Of a DNA stretch of 64,000 nt, positions 10,020 through 21,739 are shown piece by piece (within the stretch, counting starts at the first letter, position 1; every line of letters starts with the position of its first letter). The position numbers were made by a program, and so were the translations under genes. Where the stretch lies: NCBI GenBank assembly GCA_003439945.1, contig QVRM01000459.1:682001-746000 (forward strand), in the 5' to 3' direction. The DNA is from Dermanyssus gallinae (taxonomy: Eukaryota; Arthropoda; Arachnida; Mesostigmata; Dermanyssidae). Below the pieces are notes generated by a model. It saw only the letters and a program-made list of their open reading frames with translations. It was not told where the DNA came from and did not search any database.

Positions 10020-11020
10020 TAAGTAAGAGAAATACATGCACTGAAGAAAGAGTGGGCAGCAATTAGGGAGGCTGACGAACGCCCACATATATGGCTGAGG
10101 CAGAAGGGAAGGAGGCAATATTGACTAGAGCAGGGCAGGCCGGTTAAATATTTTGGGAAGATATTGGCCGGGTCGGACACAACCCCGAAAGAGCCTTTAG
10201 AGTATGAAGACACATGGATCAGACGATGGAGGAAGTGAGGATCTGGATGATGAAGGCATTCTCTTTTGGGAAAATTATGAAAGCAATAAACAACACACCA
10301 CGGAAAAGGCGCGTGGCGAGGATTTGACATGTAGTGAACACATAAAAGATACCCAGGTTATCGCATCAAGGTGGAAAATCTTAGTCAATAAAAACACACT
10401 GGGTAAATTTCCCAGGCCCTGAGGGAAGCGACCTTAATAGTCATTGCGTAAGAAAAGGGAGTAGAAACGGAAGCAGAGGCTACTTGTCAACATCTTAAAA
10501 CACAGTGCTGATTAATAGTGGGGTCAGCATTGCAGGGGAAGTGACTCAAATTACAGGTGTCGCGCCTTTTTAGGGTGAAACAAACCATGGATCGATTAGT
10601 TACATTCAAGAATGAGAACGGCTTACTGTTTAACTAGGAAAAGACAGTAGCCATGAAATTTCTACGGGGAGGCCGTCTGACCAGAGGTAACGTGCTTCAG
10701 GTAGGGGAAACGGAAATAAAATTCGTAAAGAACTTTACATACTTAAGGAACAGCTTGTTAACAAGTTGTAGCAGCTTTCGAACCCACATCCAGGAGAGAG
10801 CCAGAAGGGCCACCATTGTAGCTGCAGCAATTAAATGCCCACATATGCTTTCAGTTCACGCAGCGGTTGCCTATTTCGGGATATAGATAGCTTCCATCGC
10901 CGCATATGGTGTTCCACTAATATGGGAGAAGATGGGAGTGGACGATTGCATTTAATTGACGGGTTGAGGTTTTTATTTTTCGTGCAATCGAATACCTAGA
11001 TGAAAAGAGTTGTCTACGTG
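10020..11020 (+). pseudogene. LINE (family C), internally deleted copy
   Basis: Broken non-LTR element. An inter-domain linker reads EADERPHIWLRQKGRRQY and GRPVKYFGKILAGSD. It is followed by WREATL-like remnants, GVSIAGEVTQITGVA (just before the palm PQG block) and then EKTVAMKFLRGGRLTRGN, VKNFTYL and RTHIQERARR after the palm. The catalytic YADD segment and most of the palm are missing. The GEVTQ block and the linker match the minus-strand copy at 13315-15610. Multiple stops make it non-coding. Confidence 0.72.
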
Positions 11021-11289
11021 CTGGAAGGTGACTTGCTGCTGACGGACGGAGAATAGGCAAAAGCGATGGATCTAGGTGCGGCGAGCGGCTAGGCAGCAGA
11101 CGATGTTGCGATCACCGTCTGCGAATCTAGTGAAGAGAGCGGCGCGAACGTGTCTGGGTAGACAGTGTCACGCCTGCAGCGCGGACGGAGCTGTTTCACT
11201 GGATGATAATCAAATGGCAGGAGATAATAATACTCTAAACGGTGGCGATACTAAGGGTTGGACTGAGGTCGGTGCTGATGATAAACTGA
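11021..11289. other. No recognisable feature
   Basis: A short open frame at 11076-11300 has no recognised similarity. It probably belongs to the LINE debris on either side. Confidence 0.35.
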
Positions 11290-11620
11290 CTCCAAGATGA
11301 CTGCTCCTGAAGTTGTAACCAAAGGGTGCACTGAGGCAGTTCTCTTCTCAGACGACGACAACCAATTTGGAACACGCAATTTTACTAAGGTGTGCATTAA
11401 TATAGCCCAGCACATTAAAGAAGAAGTTGACGAGCCCTGCTTCGCTCGCAGTGGTGCACTCATTGTAGTGGCTACTGATACTGTGGACAGAGCTACTTTG
11501 CTGAGTTTAAGGCAGCCCGCGGGTATCCCTGTCCAATCACAAAGAAGTGATTATAGATCCACCGTTGTGAGCAAAGTTTGTGGCGTGCATCCGTGACTCA
11601 GCTAGGATTTAATTGTCAAC
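11290..11620 (+). pseudogene. LINE ORF1 (gag-like) fragment
   Basis: Open frame ending near 11596 that reads EEVDEPCFARSGALIVVATD, TVDRATLLSLRQ, AGIPVQ and STVVSKVCGVHP. The pattern of a 'RSGalLVev' strand, then a 'LL...l.gipV' strand, then 'gVv' resembles the nucleic-acid-binding ORF1 of I/R1-type LINEs. It lacks the zinc knuckles seen at 15022-15219. Assignment is inference. Confidence 0.5.
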
Positions 11621-12419
11621 GATCTGCACTTCCCCGGTGAAAAATCTCTCGTGAATGACATCCAGCCATCGATCTCATTTTCTAAACGGTCTTTTTCTGC
11701 GGTTGTACTGCGGGTTAGAGTCCAGCCATTGACCTCTTGTCCAAAACGGGGTTCAGGTCCCTTCACGACCGGTAATTCAGCCCCAAAAGAGAGAGGGGGA
11801 TGTTAAGGAGCCCGCCCTGAATGTTCTCGCTCCACAGCAGGGCGACTGCTCTGACAGGATGATCCTCGCTATCAACGAAAAGATCATACCGTCTATTATC
11901 GACACCATTGTAACACACATCAGCAGCGCCATCGAAAAAACATGCTCGTGCATTCTCCCTGGCGTGGTGTTTCAGGTCGCTTCCGTTGGGCTCGAGATCT
12001 GATTCCCAAACAATCTAACTGCTGTCGCGTGCGACATCGCACTGAAGTCTCCTCCGGCCTCGCAATGATGTCACAACAAGATATCCGCAGGTGGGTTGTT
12101 CCCCCTGTCAGCGGTCGCGAAAGCGAGTCTTCCCACGAGAGATGTACTTCATGCAAGTTCTGCTCTTAGCATACCGGCACAGGTCTCGCTGTATAACGTT
12201 ATCTTCGTGACGTCTAAGGTCATGGGCACATCTAAGATACTTTCCTATTTACCCCGGCGTATTTGCGACAATATGTCTTTAGAGCTGACATCTCTGATCA
12301 ACGAAGGTCTGCTCAACAGCAAGCATAGGTTCATATAAATAACTACTGCAATTCCCAACTGCAGTATTCTGCATACCATCCCAGGAAGAACGCGGCCGAA
12401 CTCTCACATCGGTACTACG
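11621..12419. other. Probable LINE debris, unassigned
   Basis: Small open frames (11942-12169, 12096-12338) without recognised domains, between an ORF1-like piece and a reverse transcriptase piece on the same strand. Confidence 0.35.
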
Positions 12420-13310
12420 CGAGAATGTTAACCGATTCCGAGCGGGAAATGGTCTTGTATGATCTAACGTTACTCACTCGACGAGAAAATTTGTCGTACA
12501 ATAACTTTTCGATGGTTCATGTAGTGCAAGGAAAACTCGCTCTCGGTGCTGTTTCATCTACAGCAAGGGATCTTTCCACCGACACAGTAACTTCGTTTTC
12601 CGCTGAAACTAGACTGGCGCTTCTGGGCAAACATCAGCCAAATCCACCTGACTTGTCATTCCCCCGCCCCCTGTATCTGCCGGGCAGACCTATGAGGTTA
12701 CCGTCTCCGCGATAGATGTCATCAACGCCATACGGAGCCTTCCCAACGACTCAGGCGGCGGCTCAGATGGCCTTCGGCCGTTTTATATGAAGAACCTTAT
12801 CGACAGAGGCGGCGAGTAGAACCGACTGCTTCTAAGCTTAGTACGCTTCATCAATCTTCATCACTAATGGAAAGTGGCCTGATTTTGTGCTCCTTGTCTT
12901 CTACGGCGCCTCGCTCATTGCCTTGCGTAAAAAATTGTGGCATTAAACCCGTTGCCGTTGGCCTGACACGGCACCGTTTAATCGGAAGGATTATAATCAG
13001 AAAGAGCATGCCGGACATCGTCGTAGTGGTCTCTTTACATCAGTTCGGCTGCAAAACCAGAGGAGGTGCGGAAGCGGCCGTCCATGCAACACGGATATTC
13101 GCTGTTTGCAACGGGAGTGCCCCAGACAAAGTGATCGTCAAGGTAGACTTCAAAAACGCCTTTAACACGCTCAGACGAGACCATCTGCTTAAGGCTGTGC
13201 GCTCATACCTTCCCCGACTTGACCCGCTAGTATATGATTTATTTTATTACCACCTGGGCTCAGTAAGGGCGTTTACGTAAATTTACGTTACATCAGAGTG
13301 TTTCGACACA
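12420..13310 (+). pseudogene. LINE (family D) reverse transcriptase, fingers to palm
   Basis: N-terminal half of a non-LTR reverse transcriptase. It reads, across frame changes, FSAETRLALLGKHQPNPPD, VINAIRSLPNDSGGGSDGLR, then GAEAAVHATRIFAVCN and VIVKVDFKNAFNTLRRDHLL. The last is palm motif A with its catalytic aspartate (VDFKNAFN, about 13144-13170). The 'NDSGGGSDGLRPxxxK' block is the conserved finger region. The copy ends just before motifs B and C, so it is truncated and frame-broken. The same family supplies the thumb piece at 15640 and the C-terminal modules near 33, 55 and 58 kb. Confidence 0.72.
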
Positions 13311-13314
13311 AACA

Positions 13315-15610
13315 TCAATTTATGGACCAAACCACCGGACATACCGCGGCGTGGCATCTATCACATTTGTTCCATTGTTTACATCGCCATTTAGTCTGTG
13401 GGTCATGAAAACCTTCCAAGTTGCACAGAACGTGATAAAATCCGTGGACTGCAAATGTCCTAGTTAGATGCCGATCTTTCACCCCGCTAGCCGTCCACCC
13501 AGTGCTCCTTATTGCTAGTGTCCTATAAATTTCAATATCCACCTCGCTAATATTGGATTGCCAGTTCTGCATATAAACGTCAAATGCGCGTGTTTTTTAA
13601 TCGCAATTCGTCCACTCCCACATTATCCTAGATTAGTAAAATACCATATATTGCGATGGGTGCTATCTGTATCCCGAAAATAGCGACTGCTGCATGAACC
13701 GAAAGCGTATGTAAGCATTTAATTGATAGGCCTTTTCAGGCCCTTTTATGGAGGTGTGATCGAAAGCTGCTAAGCCTTAAGAATGTAATTATTTTACAAA
13801 TTTTAATTTCTTCCCCTAATTTGAAGCACGCCATTTCCGGCGGACAGCCGTCCCTTTCAAATTTCATGGCTACTGTTTCCCAATTAACCATTAAGCCCTT
13901 GTGAATGAATGTACTTAGTAGATATATGGCTTGCTTTACTCTCAAAAGGCTGCAACCAAAGATGACCATCTGCGTACAGTAAATTGTTTGCCCACTCGCT
14001 GGCCTAGTCCGTTCTTATCCCTTCTGGCTGTCCACCCAGAAGTACGAAAAACCGCAGTAGTCTCAGTCCCTCGTCCTGCGCGATACCTGTGGTTTGAGTT
14101 ACCTCGCCCGCAATGCTGACCCCGTTATCAGTCAGCACCGTGTTTTGTTCTATAATTCTGATAAACAATCTCAGCATTTCTCCCGGCACCTCCTTTTTAG
14201 TCAGCTTTTCAACTATTTCATTCCTTGGTGCTATGTCAAACGCCGATTTAAAATCTTCAAACACAGCGTATAGGCAACTCTTAAGCCTGGGCAGCGCATC
14301 CCAGATTTCTCCCAATTGCTAAGTGAATTAATCTTCTTTTTGTAAATCCGTACTGCTTTCTCGGTATTAACACTCTTTTCTCCAAGAAAGGCTCCAATCT
14401 TATTGCTATTATTCCCGATGACAACTTGCACAGGCAGCTTTTTATTGCTGTTCTCCTCCAAACCTCTGGTCCCGTTTCTACACCCTTCTCTTTGGGAATG
14501 ACTATTAAGGTCGCTTCCCTCCAGGTCTGCGGAAGTTCCCCAGTGTTTAGGCATTTATTGAATACGGCTTGCCAGCATGATGCGAGAACTATGGTACCCT
14601 TCATGTGTTCATTTCTTATTAACTTATTTTCGTGCGTTTGCACCCGTGGTGATCTGTCGATTGCTTCCATCACCTCCCCGAGAGAGATTGCCCTCATTAT
14701 CCAGACTAGCTTCCTCTGTCGTCTGATTACAGGGGCCTTCATAATCTGAATACCCGCATCCACTACTGGATCTTGCTGGGTCTACTGGTTCTCACACGCA
14801 AGGGGCCGCAGGACACGTTTCTGTCCTGCCGTCTAGGTCTGGTCCTATCAGCGTCATTGGTTAAGGGTTGCAGCATAGGCGAGGTGGCTAAGGGGTCCCC
14901 ATCAGTTCTCCCAAAATGTTCGGGATAACTTCCTAAATGAGCCTAGCCATCGTTTGCACGATCTTCTTTCTACGGACGACCAAGTGCGTCTTAAGAGGTT
15001 GTCAGACGCCGTATGTGCATTTCAGCTTATGTAAACACGAGCCCAAGCTAACGATATGTTTCCAAAACACAAACTGCATCGAGCCTGGGCTTTGCAATAT
15101 TTCCTCTGGTGCTCCGTAGAGCCACACTTTCTACATCTCGGTTCAGGAAGTTTGCAGTTGGCTGCAAAATGATCCATGCTGTAACACTTAAAACATTGCG
15201 TCGGTTCCCGATATAACACGACTCCGTGCCGTTTCTACCCTAATCAAATCTCAGCTGGGAGATCTCCACCCGCGAATGTCAGAATAACTAGTTTGGAGGT
15301 CGATACGATATTTGTCTTCGCGTATTTAGTTTTTACTCGTATTGCTTCGGAAACCACAAAAGGCTGGTATACGAGATGCACCCACTGGTATACTAGATGT
15401 ACAGGCTTCTCTGAAAGTTAATTTGGCCGGAAGAGTTCATCGAACCATGCTCCGGTAATTAACAGGGTGGCCCTACTATTTTGCGACGCTATCTATGAGT
15501 TTCAAACACGCTTTTTCTCCGAACTTCGACCGTGGTTTCTGGACGACGGCATTCCCGCCGGAGACGCCCTGGTGGTTCAGAGAGACATATTCCATTTAAT
15601 CAGCTTTCCC
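13315..15610 (-). pseudogene. LINE (family C), ORF1 plus reverse transcriptase, broken
   Basis: Minus-strand copy read from 15610 down. The ORF1 part reads VKTKYAKTNIVSTSKLVI and then the zinc knuckles CFKCYSMDHFAANC and CRKCGSTEHQRKYC (both C-x2-C-x4-H-x4-C) near 15090-15200. The endonuclease region is missing. Reverse transcriptase blocks follow: WREATLIVIPKEKGVETGPE, IAIRLEPFLEKRVLIPRKQYGF, then palm motif A FEDFKSAFDIAPR near 14240, and GVSIAGEVTQTTGIA. The C-terminal cysteine/histidine cluster, with residues C, H, C, C and C in VHGFYHVLCNLEG to CDRCHAAVC, lies near 13390-13460. Stops and frame shifts occur throughout. It is in inverted orientation to the copy at 10020-11020. Confidence 0.8.
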
Positions 15611-15639
15611 ATTTAAGAGGACTCATCGCAGCTCCGTGC

Positions 15640-16180
15640 CTAAAATTGTGCGCAATCTTCTGCCAGCTGAAAGGTTTATTTCTGATTCCGAATTCGAGCT
15701 TCTAGGAAGGCCAAATCTCGACGACTCTATTGGTTTATCTTGAACTAAAAGAGGTTCTGATCTTGCTTGCTGGTGCTTTCGACTGCGACTCTTCGACGCA
15801 CATCCAGCTTTCTACCTGCTACTCGAGTTTACCAACTCCGAGGCTAATGTACCTCTTGCGTTGCATGCTACCTATGCCGTCACCGGACCTGCTTGAATCG
15901 TTTGACAACATTTTGCGAAGTACCTTTTAGGGTATGCTAAACGTACAGCTTAGGCACACCTGGTTACAAGCTTCGCTTCCGACGTCCGCTGGGAGATGGG
16001 GATTTGCATGGTTTTGCAAATTGCCATTTGTGCCTAGCTCGGGCCTATCAAAAACACCGAGTCTTTGGTGTCAGGGATCGCACCACCGGATGCTTACCCT
16101 CGGAACTCTGGAGGACTTTAAATTACTCATATAGAGCGGCAATGCCCCCTTTATCGAGCGATTTTTCCCTTAAGCCAGAT
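15640..16180 (+). pseudogene. LINE (family D) thumb-region fragment
   Basis: Open frames at 15730-15930 and 15934-16134, separated by one stop, read PTPRLMYLLRCMLPMPSPDL, ESFDNILRSTF and HTWLQASLPTSAGRWGF. This matches the post-palm block of the same LINE family ('iPrLlYLLR.aPc', 'yD..LR..l', 'WLQASLPv..GGLGiR'). There is no catalytic palm here. Together with 12420-13310 it could derive from one element split by the minus-strand family C copy, but the order does not prove it. Confidence 0.68.
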
Positions 16181-16629
16181 CTTCAAGTTTCGGTCAAGGA
16201 AAAACTCACAAGGAGCCAAATAAAAAAAATGGGGTCAATGTGGTAGCAATTTAAACCCTTATGAGTGCAATTTTGCCGCCTTCGACGCGTAACCATCAGG
16301 TTGGGAATTTAACGTCGCTTATTCCTGAAACTTGGTATGTGGTAGTGAAAAGAGTCTTACTTTCTCAGTCTTATACCATAAATATAATTGTAGCGCCGCA
16401 TTGCAAAAGAGCTGGTCATGTAATGAACGACTTACGTAATTCTCTTAAATATTAGATTGTTCAATTATAAAGCCTTTTTTTAAAGGACGAATTGGAAAAT
16501 GCGGTACACACACGCGGCTGCAAATGTGGGGCTCAAACCCACTAAAAAACAGTCATGTCCTAATCCCCACGTCCGATCGGGAACTGCATAAGCATAACTT
16601 TAAACGATTGAAAGGGGAGAGTAGTTTAG
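16181..16629. other. No recognisable gene
   Basis: AT-richer sequence without motif or terminal repeat. Confidence 0.4.
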
Positions 16630-17160
16630 AAATTTAGCTATTCCAGGATGCCCCGAGGGATGTCATGTAATGTCGGTTTTTCTTCTCCTTGGCGCGCAGA
16701 ATGTTCTTTACAGTGCGAGCAAAGCTAGTCCAATCGTCACGTGACCTAATTATAAGCTGTATGAACGTTCCAAAAGCGCCGCCGTCAGCACTAGGTAGAC
16801 CCGCACGCTGAGAGGTCCATTTTGTGTACCACAAAATTGTATGTTTAGGCGTGTCCTCGGTCTCGCTTTGGCAGTACTTGCAGAATGGAAATCTGGTTTT
16901 CCCAATTCTGAACAAGTATGCCTGGAAATCACCGTGTCCGGTGAGAACCTAAGACATGCAGAACGTCAACTTGCCACCTGGTGGGTACACCCAGGCCCTG
17001 ATATCCAGAATTAGAGTCCTTGGCCGGTACTCGGGCGATCCGTCCTGAACGTCCTCCTTTCCCGGGCCTCTCCCACAAGCACGTCGCTCATTTGCTAATG
17101 GACAAGATAGTCTCCAGAAACAAACCTTACCATATTTTACAAAGCAGGCTGGCAAATTTA
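16630..17160 (-). pseudogene. R1-like LINE C-terminal fragment
   Basis: Minus-strand frame reading LILDIRAWVYPPGGKLTF, then after a stop TGHGDFQAYLFRIGKTRF and FCKYCQSETEDTPKHTILW. The C-x2-C-x10-H pattern with preceding TGHGxFxxYLFRIG is the C-terminal zinc-binding tail of R1-type LINEs. The same block occurs at 54050-54170 in the copy at 52783. Only this tail is preserved, and it has frame changes. Confidence 0.78.
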
Positions 17161-18112
17161 ATTACGCGAAATTGATGTTATGAGACGTATGACCAATGTT
17201 AGTGGCATTTATCCGTTAAACAAGTAGTTTTTACCCACTAACAGGTGAACCGTCGGCAACATCTAACCGTAGTAGGTGTAACGATTTCGTTCTATGTTTT
17301 GACATTAGTTATATTAGAAATTATTATGATTATGTATTTCATTTTCTTCCTTCATATTACAATTCGTTCATTTTCCAAAGTATATTTGTTAATTTTTGTC
17401 GTCTTTTTTTTATGTGAATCTATACGAATTATGTATAATATATACGAATTGTAGATACTTTGGAGCGGAGCCAACTGTTTCAGGTAGTTTATTTTTTTCT
17501 GCTACATGAAAATGGGGGCACGGCTTGTACACGCTCTCAGGAGAGGTAGTCTGTTAACCAGCGATCGACCAAGCGAGATAAAACCGACGCAGGTTACGGT
17601 AGTCTGGATTCGAAAATCGCTTTAAATATCGTCGGCCTTTTTCAGCGATCTTTCCGAATTCCGCCGCGCACAATTTCCAGAGCATCAGATAAACTAAGAC
17701 GTACATGACCGTCGCTGCTGCAGCACGGGCAGCACGGTTAGCGCAGACACTATATAAGCACACATATGTCTAGGACTTTCTCAGGTCTGCTTTCCTGGGG
17801 GGAGGGGGGGGGTCACGCTCACACAGCATTATGCTGTCTACGACGGTTGCCAGAACTAACGTCCTGTGAAATCAGCCTTAGGCGTTTTGCCGGTGGTGAA
17901 ACAACCACCGCGAACCTAGCATCGAGCTGAAAGGTGGGCTGCAATTTTAAGCGTTCAGAACGATAACTTGGGTGGTAAGATCCAAGCACTAGAGACTAGA
18001 TCTACAAGGATGTGTAAGCCAAAGTGCAGTTTGATCTTTGCTGTAGTGCTTCAGGGCTCTTATTCGCAACAACTGAGATGAGATTCTCTGCGCAGGTAAT
18101 AGACTAATATTA
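17161..18112. other. No recognisable gene
   Basis: AT-rich to 17470, then mixed sequence with a G-rich run near 17797-17812. A minus frame at 17554-17763 has no recognised similarity. Confidence 0.4.
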
Positions 18113-19388
18113 GGTAAGTCAAAAAGTTCGTCGGCTTTCTGGGACCACATATTTGAAATTCCTGCGCTCTGCAGCAGGGCCGCCTGAGAGCGCGGCTGGG
18201 TGTTTACATTCAGGAGCACCCGTGGCGGCGCGACGGTATACCGGTTCCAACTTTACCGTTTCGTTTGCGGAATTGGCAGCTGTTTGCAATAGAGGACAAA
18301 AATACGCATTTTCGACACATTATGTTGTTCTCCTACCGTGAAGGTATAAGCGCAGCGCAAACAACCCGGAGGATATGTGCAGTCTACGGCGAAAACGCAG
18401 TACAAAAATCCACAGTCGAAAAGCGATTCGCCCGTTTCAAAGCTGGAAACTTCAATCTCGAAGATGAACCGAGGTCAGGACGACCCAATGTTGTGGAGAC
18501 CGACGAAGTCATAAGCCTTGTTACTTCGAACCCAGGTTTGACCATAAAAGAAATTGAAGATGTAACGGGAGTCTCCCACGGAACCGTTTGGAATCGCCTC
18601 CATGATGCAGGTTTCTCGTGCAAGCGGAATATCTGGCTACCACACGACCTCAATGATAGGCAGCTTGAAGGGCGAGTCGATACCTGTCACGCACTCCTCC
18701 GGAAGAACTCGAATGAGCCATTTCTGAGGAGATTGATAACCGGCGATAAAAAATGGATACTCTACAGAAACGTAACACAGAAAAGAAGTTGGGTCCCCAG
18801 AGGTTCTCAGGCCGCAGCTATCCCTAAACCCGAAATTCATCAGAAGAAGGTTATGCTGTGCTGCTGGTGGGACTGTAAGGGCGTCGTGTATTTTGAGCTG
18901 CTTTCAATGGGTCAGACGATTAACTCCGTCGTCTACTGCAGACAACTCGAAGATTTGAAGGCTGCAGTAGCAACGAAGCGCCCGGAATTGTCAAACAGGA
19001 TGGGCGTCACTTTTCAACATGATAAGGCGACACCACACAAAAGTGTGGCCACCCGGCAAAAATTGGCGGAGTTTGACTGGGATGTGCTGCCGCACCCAGC
19101 TAATAGTCCCGACCTCGCACCATCTGATTATCACTGTTCAGGTCTCTCCAGAACTCCCTTGATGGCACAACATTTGAATCTTTGGAGGCTATAAAAAATC
19201 ACCTCACTCAGTATTTCGACGAGAAGGACAAGACGTTCTGGGAGAAAGGAATCATGGATCTACCGAGGCGATGGGCGAAGGTTATCGAACAAAACGGTCA
19301 ATATATCATTGAACAAAAATACTGTTGTCTGCATAAATAAGGCTCTTTAAAACCGGGTAAAAAAAGCCGACGAACTTCTTGACTTACG
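18113..19388 (+). mobile_element. Mariner transposon, cecropia/mellifera-like
   Basis: 1276-bp element bounded by inverted repeats starting ggtaagtcaaaaagttcgtc at the left and the complement of cgtaagtcaagaagttcgtc at the right. Two bases differ in the first 20. TA dinucleotides flank both ends (18111-18112, 19389-19390). It is a different subfamily from the copies at 1098 and 8485. Unlike them it is not inside a TA microsatellite. Confidence 0.95.
18289..19340 (+). pseudogene. Mariner transposase, nearly intact
   Basis: Transposase of the cecropia/mellifera type. The frame is open from the expected start through the helix-turn-helix (GLTIKEIEDVTGVSHGTVWN) and all three catalytic aspartates. 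These lie in LITGDKKWILY, TFQHDKATPHKS and NSPDLAPSDYH, with exactly 34 residues between the second and third. The homologous start codon is ATA at 18289 instead of ATG; the first in-frame ATG is at 18322. One single-base deletion just after 19131 shifts the frame directly after DYH. In the shifted frame the rest reads through to TAA at 19340 with FWEKGIMDLPRRWAKVIEQ. Two lesions thus separate it from a full frame. Confidence 0.93.
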
Positions 19389-19949
19389 TAATAGCTGGCG
19401 TGAGCAGGCGAACAGTCCCGTTTAGTATATCAGTATCAGGTCGGCCCTAATACTGCTGCAAAATGTTCTTTTGATCGACTGTCAGCAATTGCGGCACCCA
19501 CGTTGCGCACAGCATTTGTATTTCGAATTTTTCGTGCACTATATTTTGCATCTATCTAGTGCCGACGATCTGAGCGTTTCCATTTGGCGATGTTTTTTTC
19601 TATCTATTTCTAGAGTAGTGACTCCACCTGTCAAGTGACCAAGTTTAAAACTATTTATAGGCTAGTAACTCCACCTGGACGTGCGTGACGCGCTTCATAT
19701 TGGGTTGCTGTCTGGCCACGTTTTATTAATTTTAAAGTAAATTGTAATCGTTTCATTAATCTAAATGTAAAAGCCCCTAAGAAACTTGGCCCAGCTTCGA
19801 ATTGATTGCCGCAGCCGACCACTTCCTGAAATTAAAACGTTTAATTATGGTACGAAGGGGGGTTGTCAAAATGTGTACAAGAGGGAATACAAAGTAAGCT
19901 AATTAATTAAGGATTTAGGAATTTAGTATTAGGATTAAAAATATGACAA
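19389..19949. other. No recognisable gene
   Basis: No motif or repeat terminus seen. Confidence 0.4.
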
Positions 19950-20570
19950 ATAACAGACAGGTCAAACAGATGCAGCTGGTGAAGACGGCACTAAGGATCA
20001 AAACAAAGTGGGATCGCATAGTAGAATTCGCAGCTAGGGAGATTGGGTGCAATAATCAGCAATATACAAGAGCGAGGGTATCGGGGAAAATGGTAAAATT
20101 GAGGGTAAACAAGTAATATACAAGCAATTGGAAATTGGCTATGGGTTCCAGATCAAGTTTATCAGGTATATATGGAAAGGAAAATAGGGCAAAGGGGCGG
20201 GGTAGAAGGGACATACGATAATTCAAGAGCGAGTGGGCTATTGGCAGATGCCAGGACAGGGATGTTGGATACAATGATACAAAGAGCTATATAAAGGGAG
20301 GGGCAACGTACAAAATGTCGAGCCTGTGGGATAGGGAATAAGTCAATTGAACATTTTGTAAAAGAATGTATATTCTTGGGGGTGAGCAGATATATAGACC
20401 TGTCGAAGGCCCTAGCATAGGACTAAATGTTAGAAAGGACCAGGTCGATATTACAAAGAAGAGGTTGTCTCAATGGAGAACAATTACTCAGTAGGCATTG
20501 AAAAATACATTGATTATACGGATGCGTAGGTAACATATATGCTGCTGCTCTGAGCGTTCCTGATAAAAGG
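19950..20570 (+). pseudogene. LINE C-terminal fragment (family E)
   Basis: Degenerate frame reading ARTGMLDTMIQRAI, stop, EGQRTKCRACGIGNKSIEHF and VKECIFLG near 20260-20380. The C-x2-C-x8-H-x4-C arrangement is the zinc-binding tail found after the reverse transcriptase in Jockey/I-like LINEs. Upstream sequence (KTKWDRIVEFAA) looks like the thumb-to-tail linker. Stops prevent expression. Confidence 0.6.
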
Positions 20571-21673
20571 ATGACATGTGTCTTTAGGTATACATGCTAA
20601 GCGAATAATAAATCAATTAATCACAGTTTGTTGCCATTTTGTTATTAAGGGGTACACGGATGGACCAGCATTTTAAACCCAAACCTGGAATCAAGGAGTA
20701 ATATGTAGAGCAGTACGGGATGCGTTCCATCAAATTGTATGCCTTCATGCAGATTCCTAAAATACAGGTGAATGATGCAGTTGGACATATTATGATAGAT
20801 ATACATTGAAAACGACTGCATCCTAGTATGTTCAATGTTTAAGTAAGATGGCAACATAAGATGGCAACAATGACAACGTAAAGACAAAGTTAGTTTGTAA
20901 CATGCATATATTGTGCGAATTTCAAATGCACTGAGAACATTGTGAATATACTGCAGGGTAGCTAGGTAATGCACTCAGTAATAGCCCTCATTTTCCTTTA
21001 ATGCTCGATTTCTTATTCTGTTCAATTTCTCCGAATAGGTAGAGTAACCCGATCGAAAACCGTATGCGTTGGACGACAGATTATGTTTATTTTCAAGCTC
21101 TCCAACGCACCGGATTTTAATATGTGCTCTGTTTATTGGCAGTCGCCGCGCTTACTTATATTATTTTTGAAGTCGGTGCGATTCAGGTAACAAGTACACA
21201 TGTGACACGTGCAGATTTTTCGGTAGACAGTAGCAATTTCTTCGCACTTCCGATGGATTTAAACTCACCATTAGTTAGGTGTCTTGTTGGAGGGTTTCAA
21301 GTGTCGGCAACTACGGACTCTGTATGTTTCACTCAAAATATTGGAGACTTGGTAGGGGAGCCTCATAGTCTCGAGAGGACCGTAACCTCTTATATTTATG
21401 ATGGGCAGCGTTAAAATTACCACCAATGTAAAGCTTGCGCTAATTCTGCGTCCTGATAGCGATTTGTCACCCTCTGTTATTTCCAATTGTGCACAACATA
21501 AGAAGTGCCACTACTATTGGAAGCTGTCAAGAAGTCTCTTTACGTATAGAACTTAGCTGAGTTTCAGCTCATATGGTACTGCTTTTCACCCCATGTTAGT
21601 ATTGATAGGAATGACAAAAGGTTGTATGCGGAAACTATTGTTAGAATTTTTATGGGGAATTTCATTAAGTGAC
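20571..21673. other. No recognisable gene
   Basis: Contains one open frame of 96 codons at 21124-21414 starting MLCLLAVAALTYIIFEV, which looks hydrophobic at its start. I recognise no family and its flanks give no support, so it is not called as a gene. Confidence 0.4.
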
Positions 21674-21690
21674 TATATATATATATATAC

Positions 21691-21736
<46 letters not shown>
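21674..21736. repeat. (TA)n microsatellite
   Basis: TA array with one ACATATAAA interruption. Confidence 0.93.

Positions 21737-21739
<3 letters not shown>

Noticed and set aside
17554..17763. Minus-strand frame with basic C-terminus
   Set aside because: Short, no known family, no supporting context.
21124..21414. 96-codon frame with hydrophobic N-terminus
   Set aside because: A possible signal peptide alone is weak evidence; composition and flanks do not support a gene.
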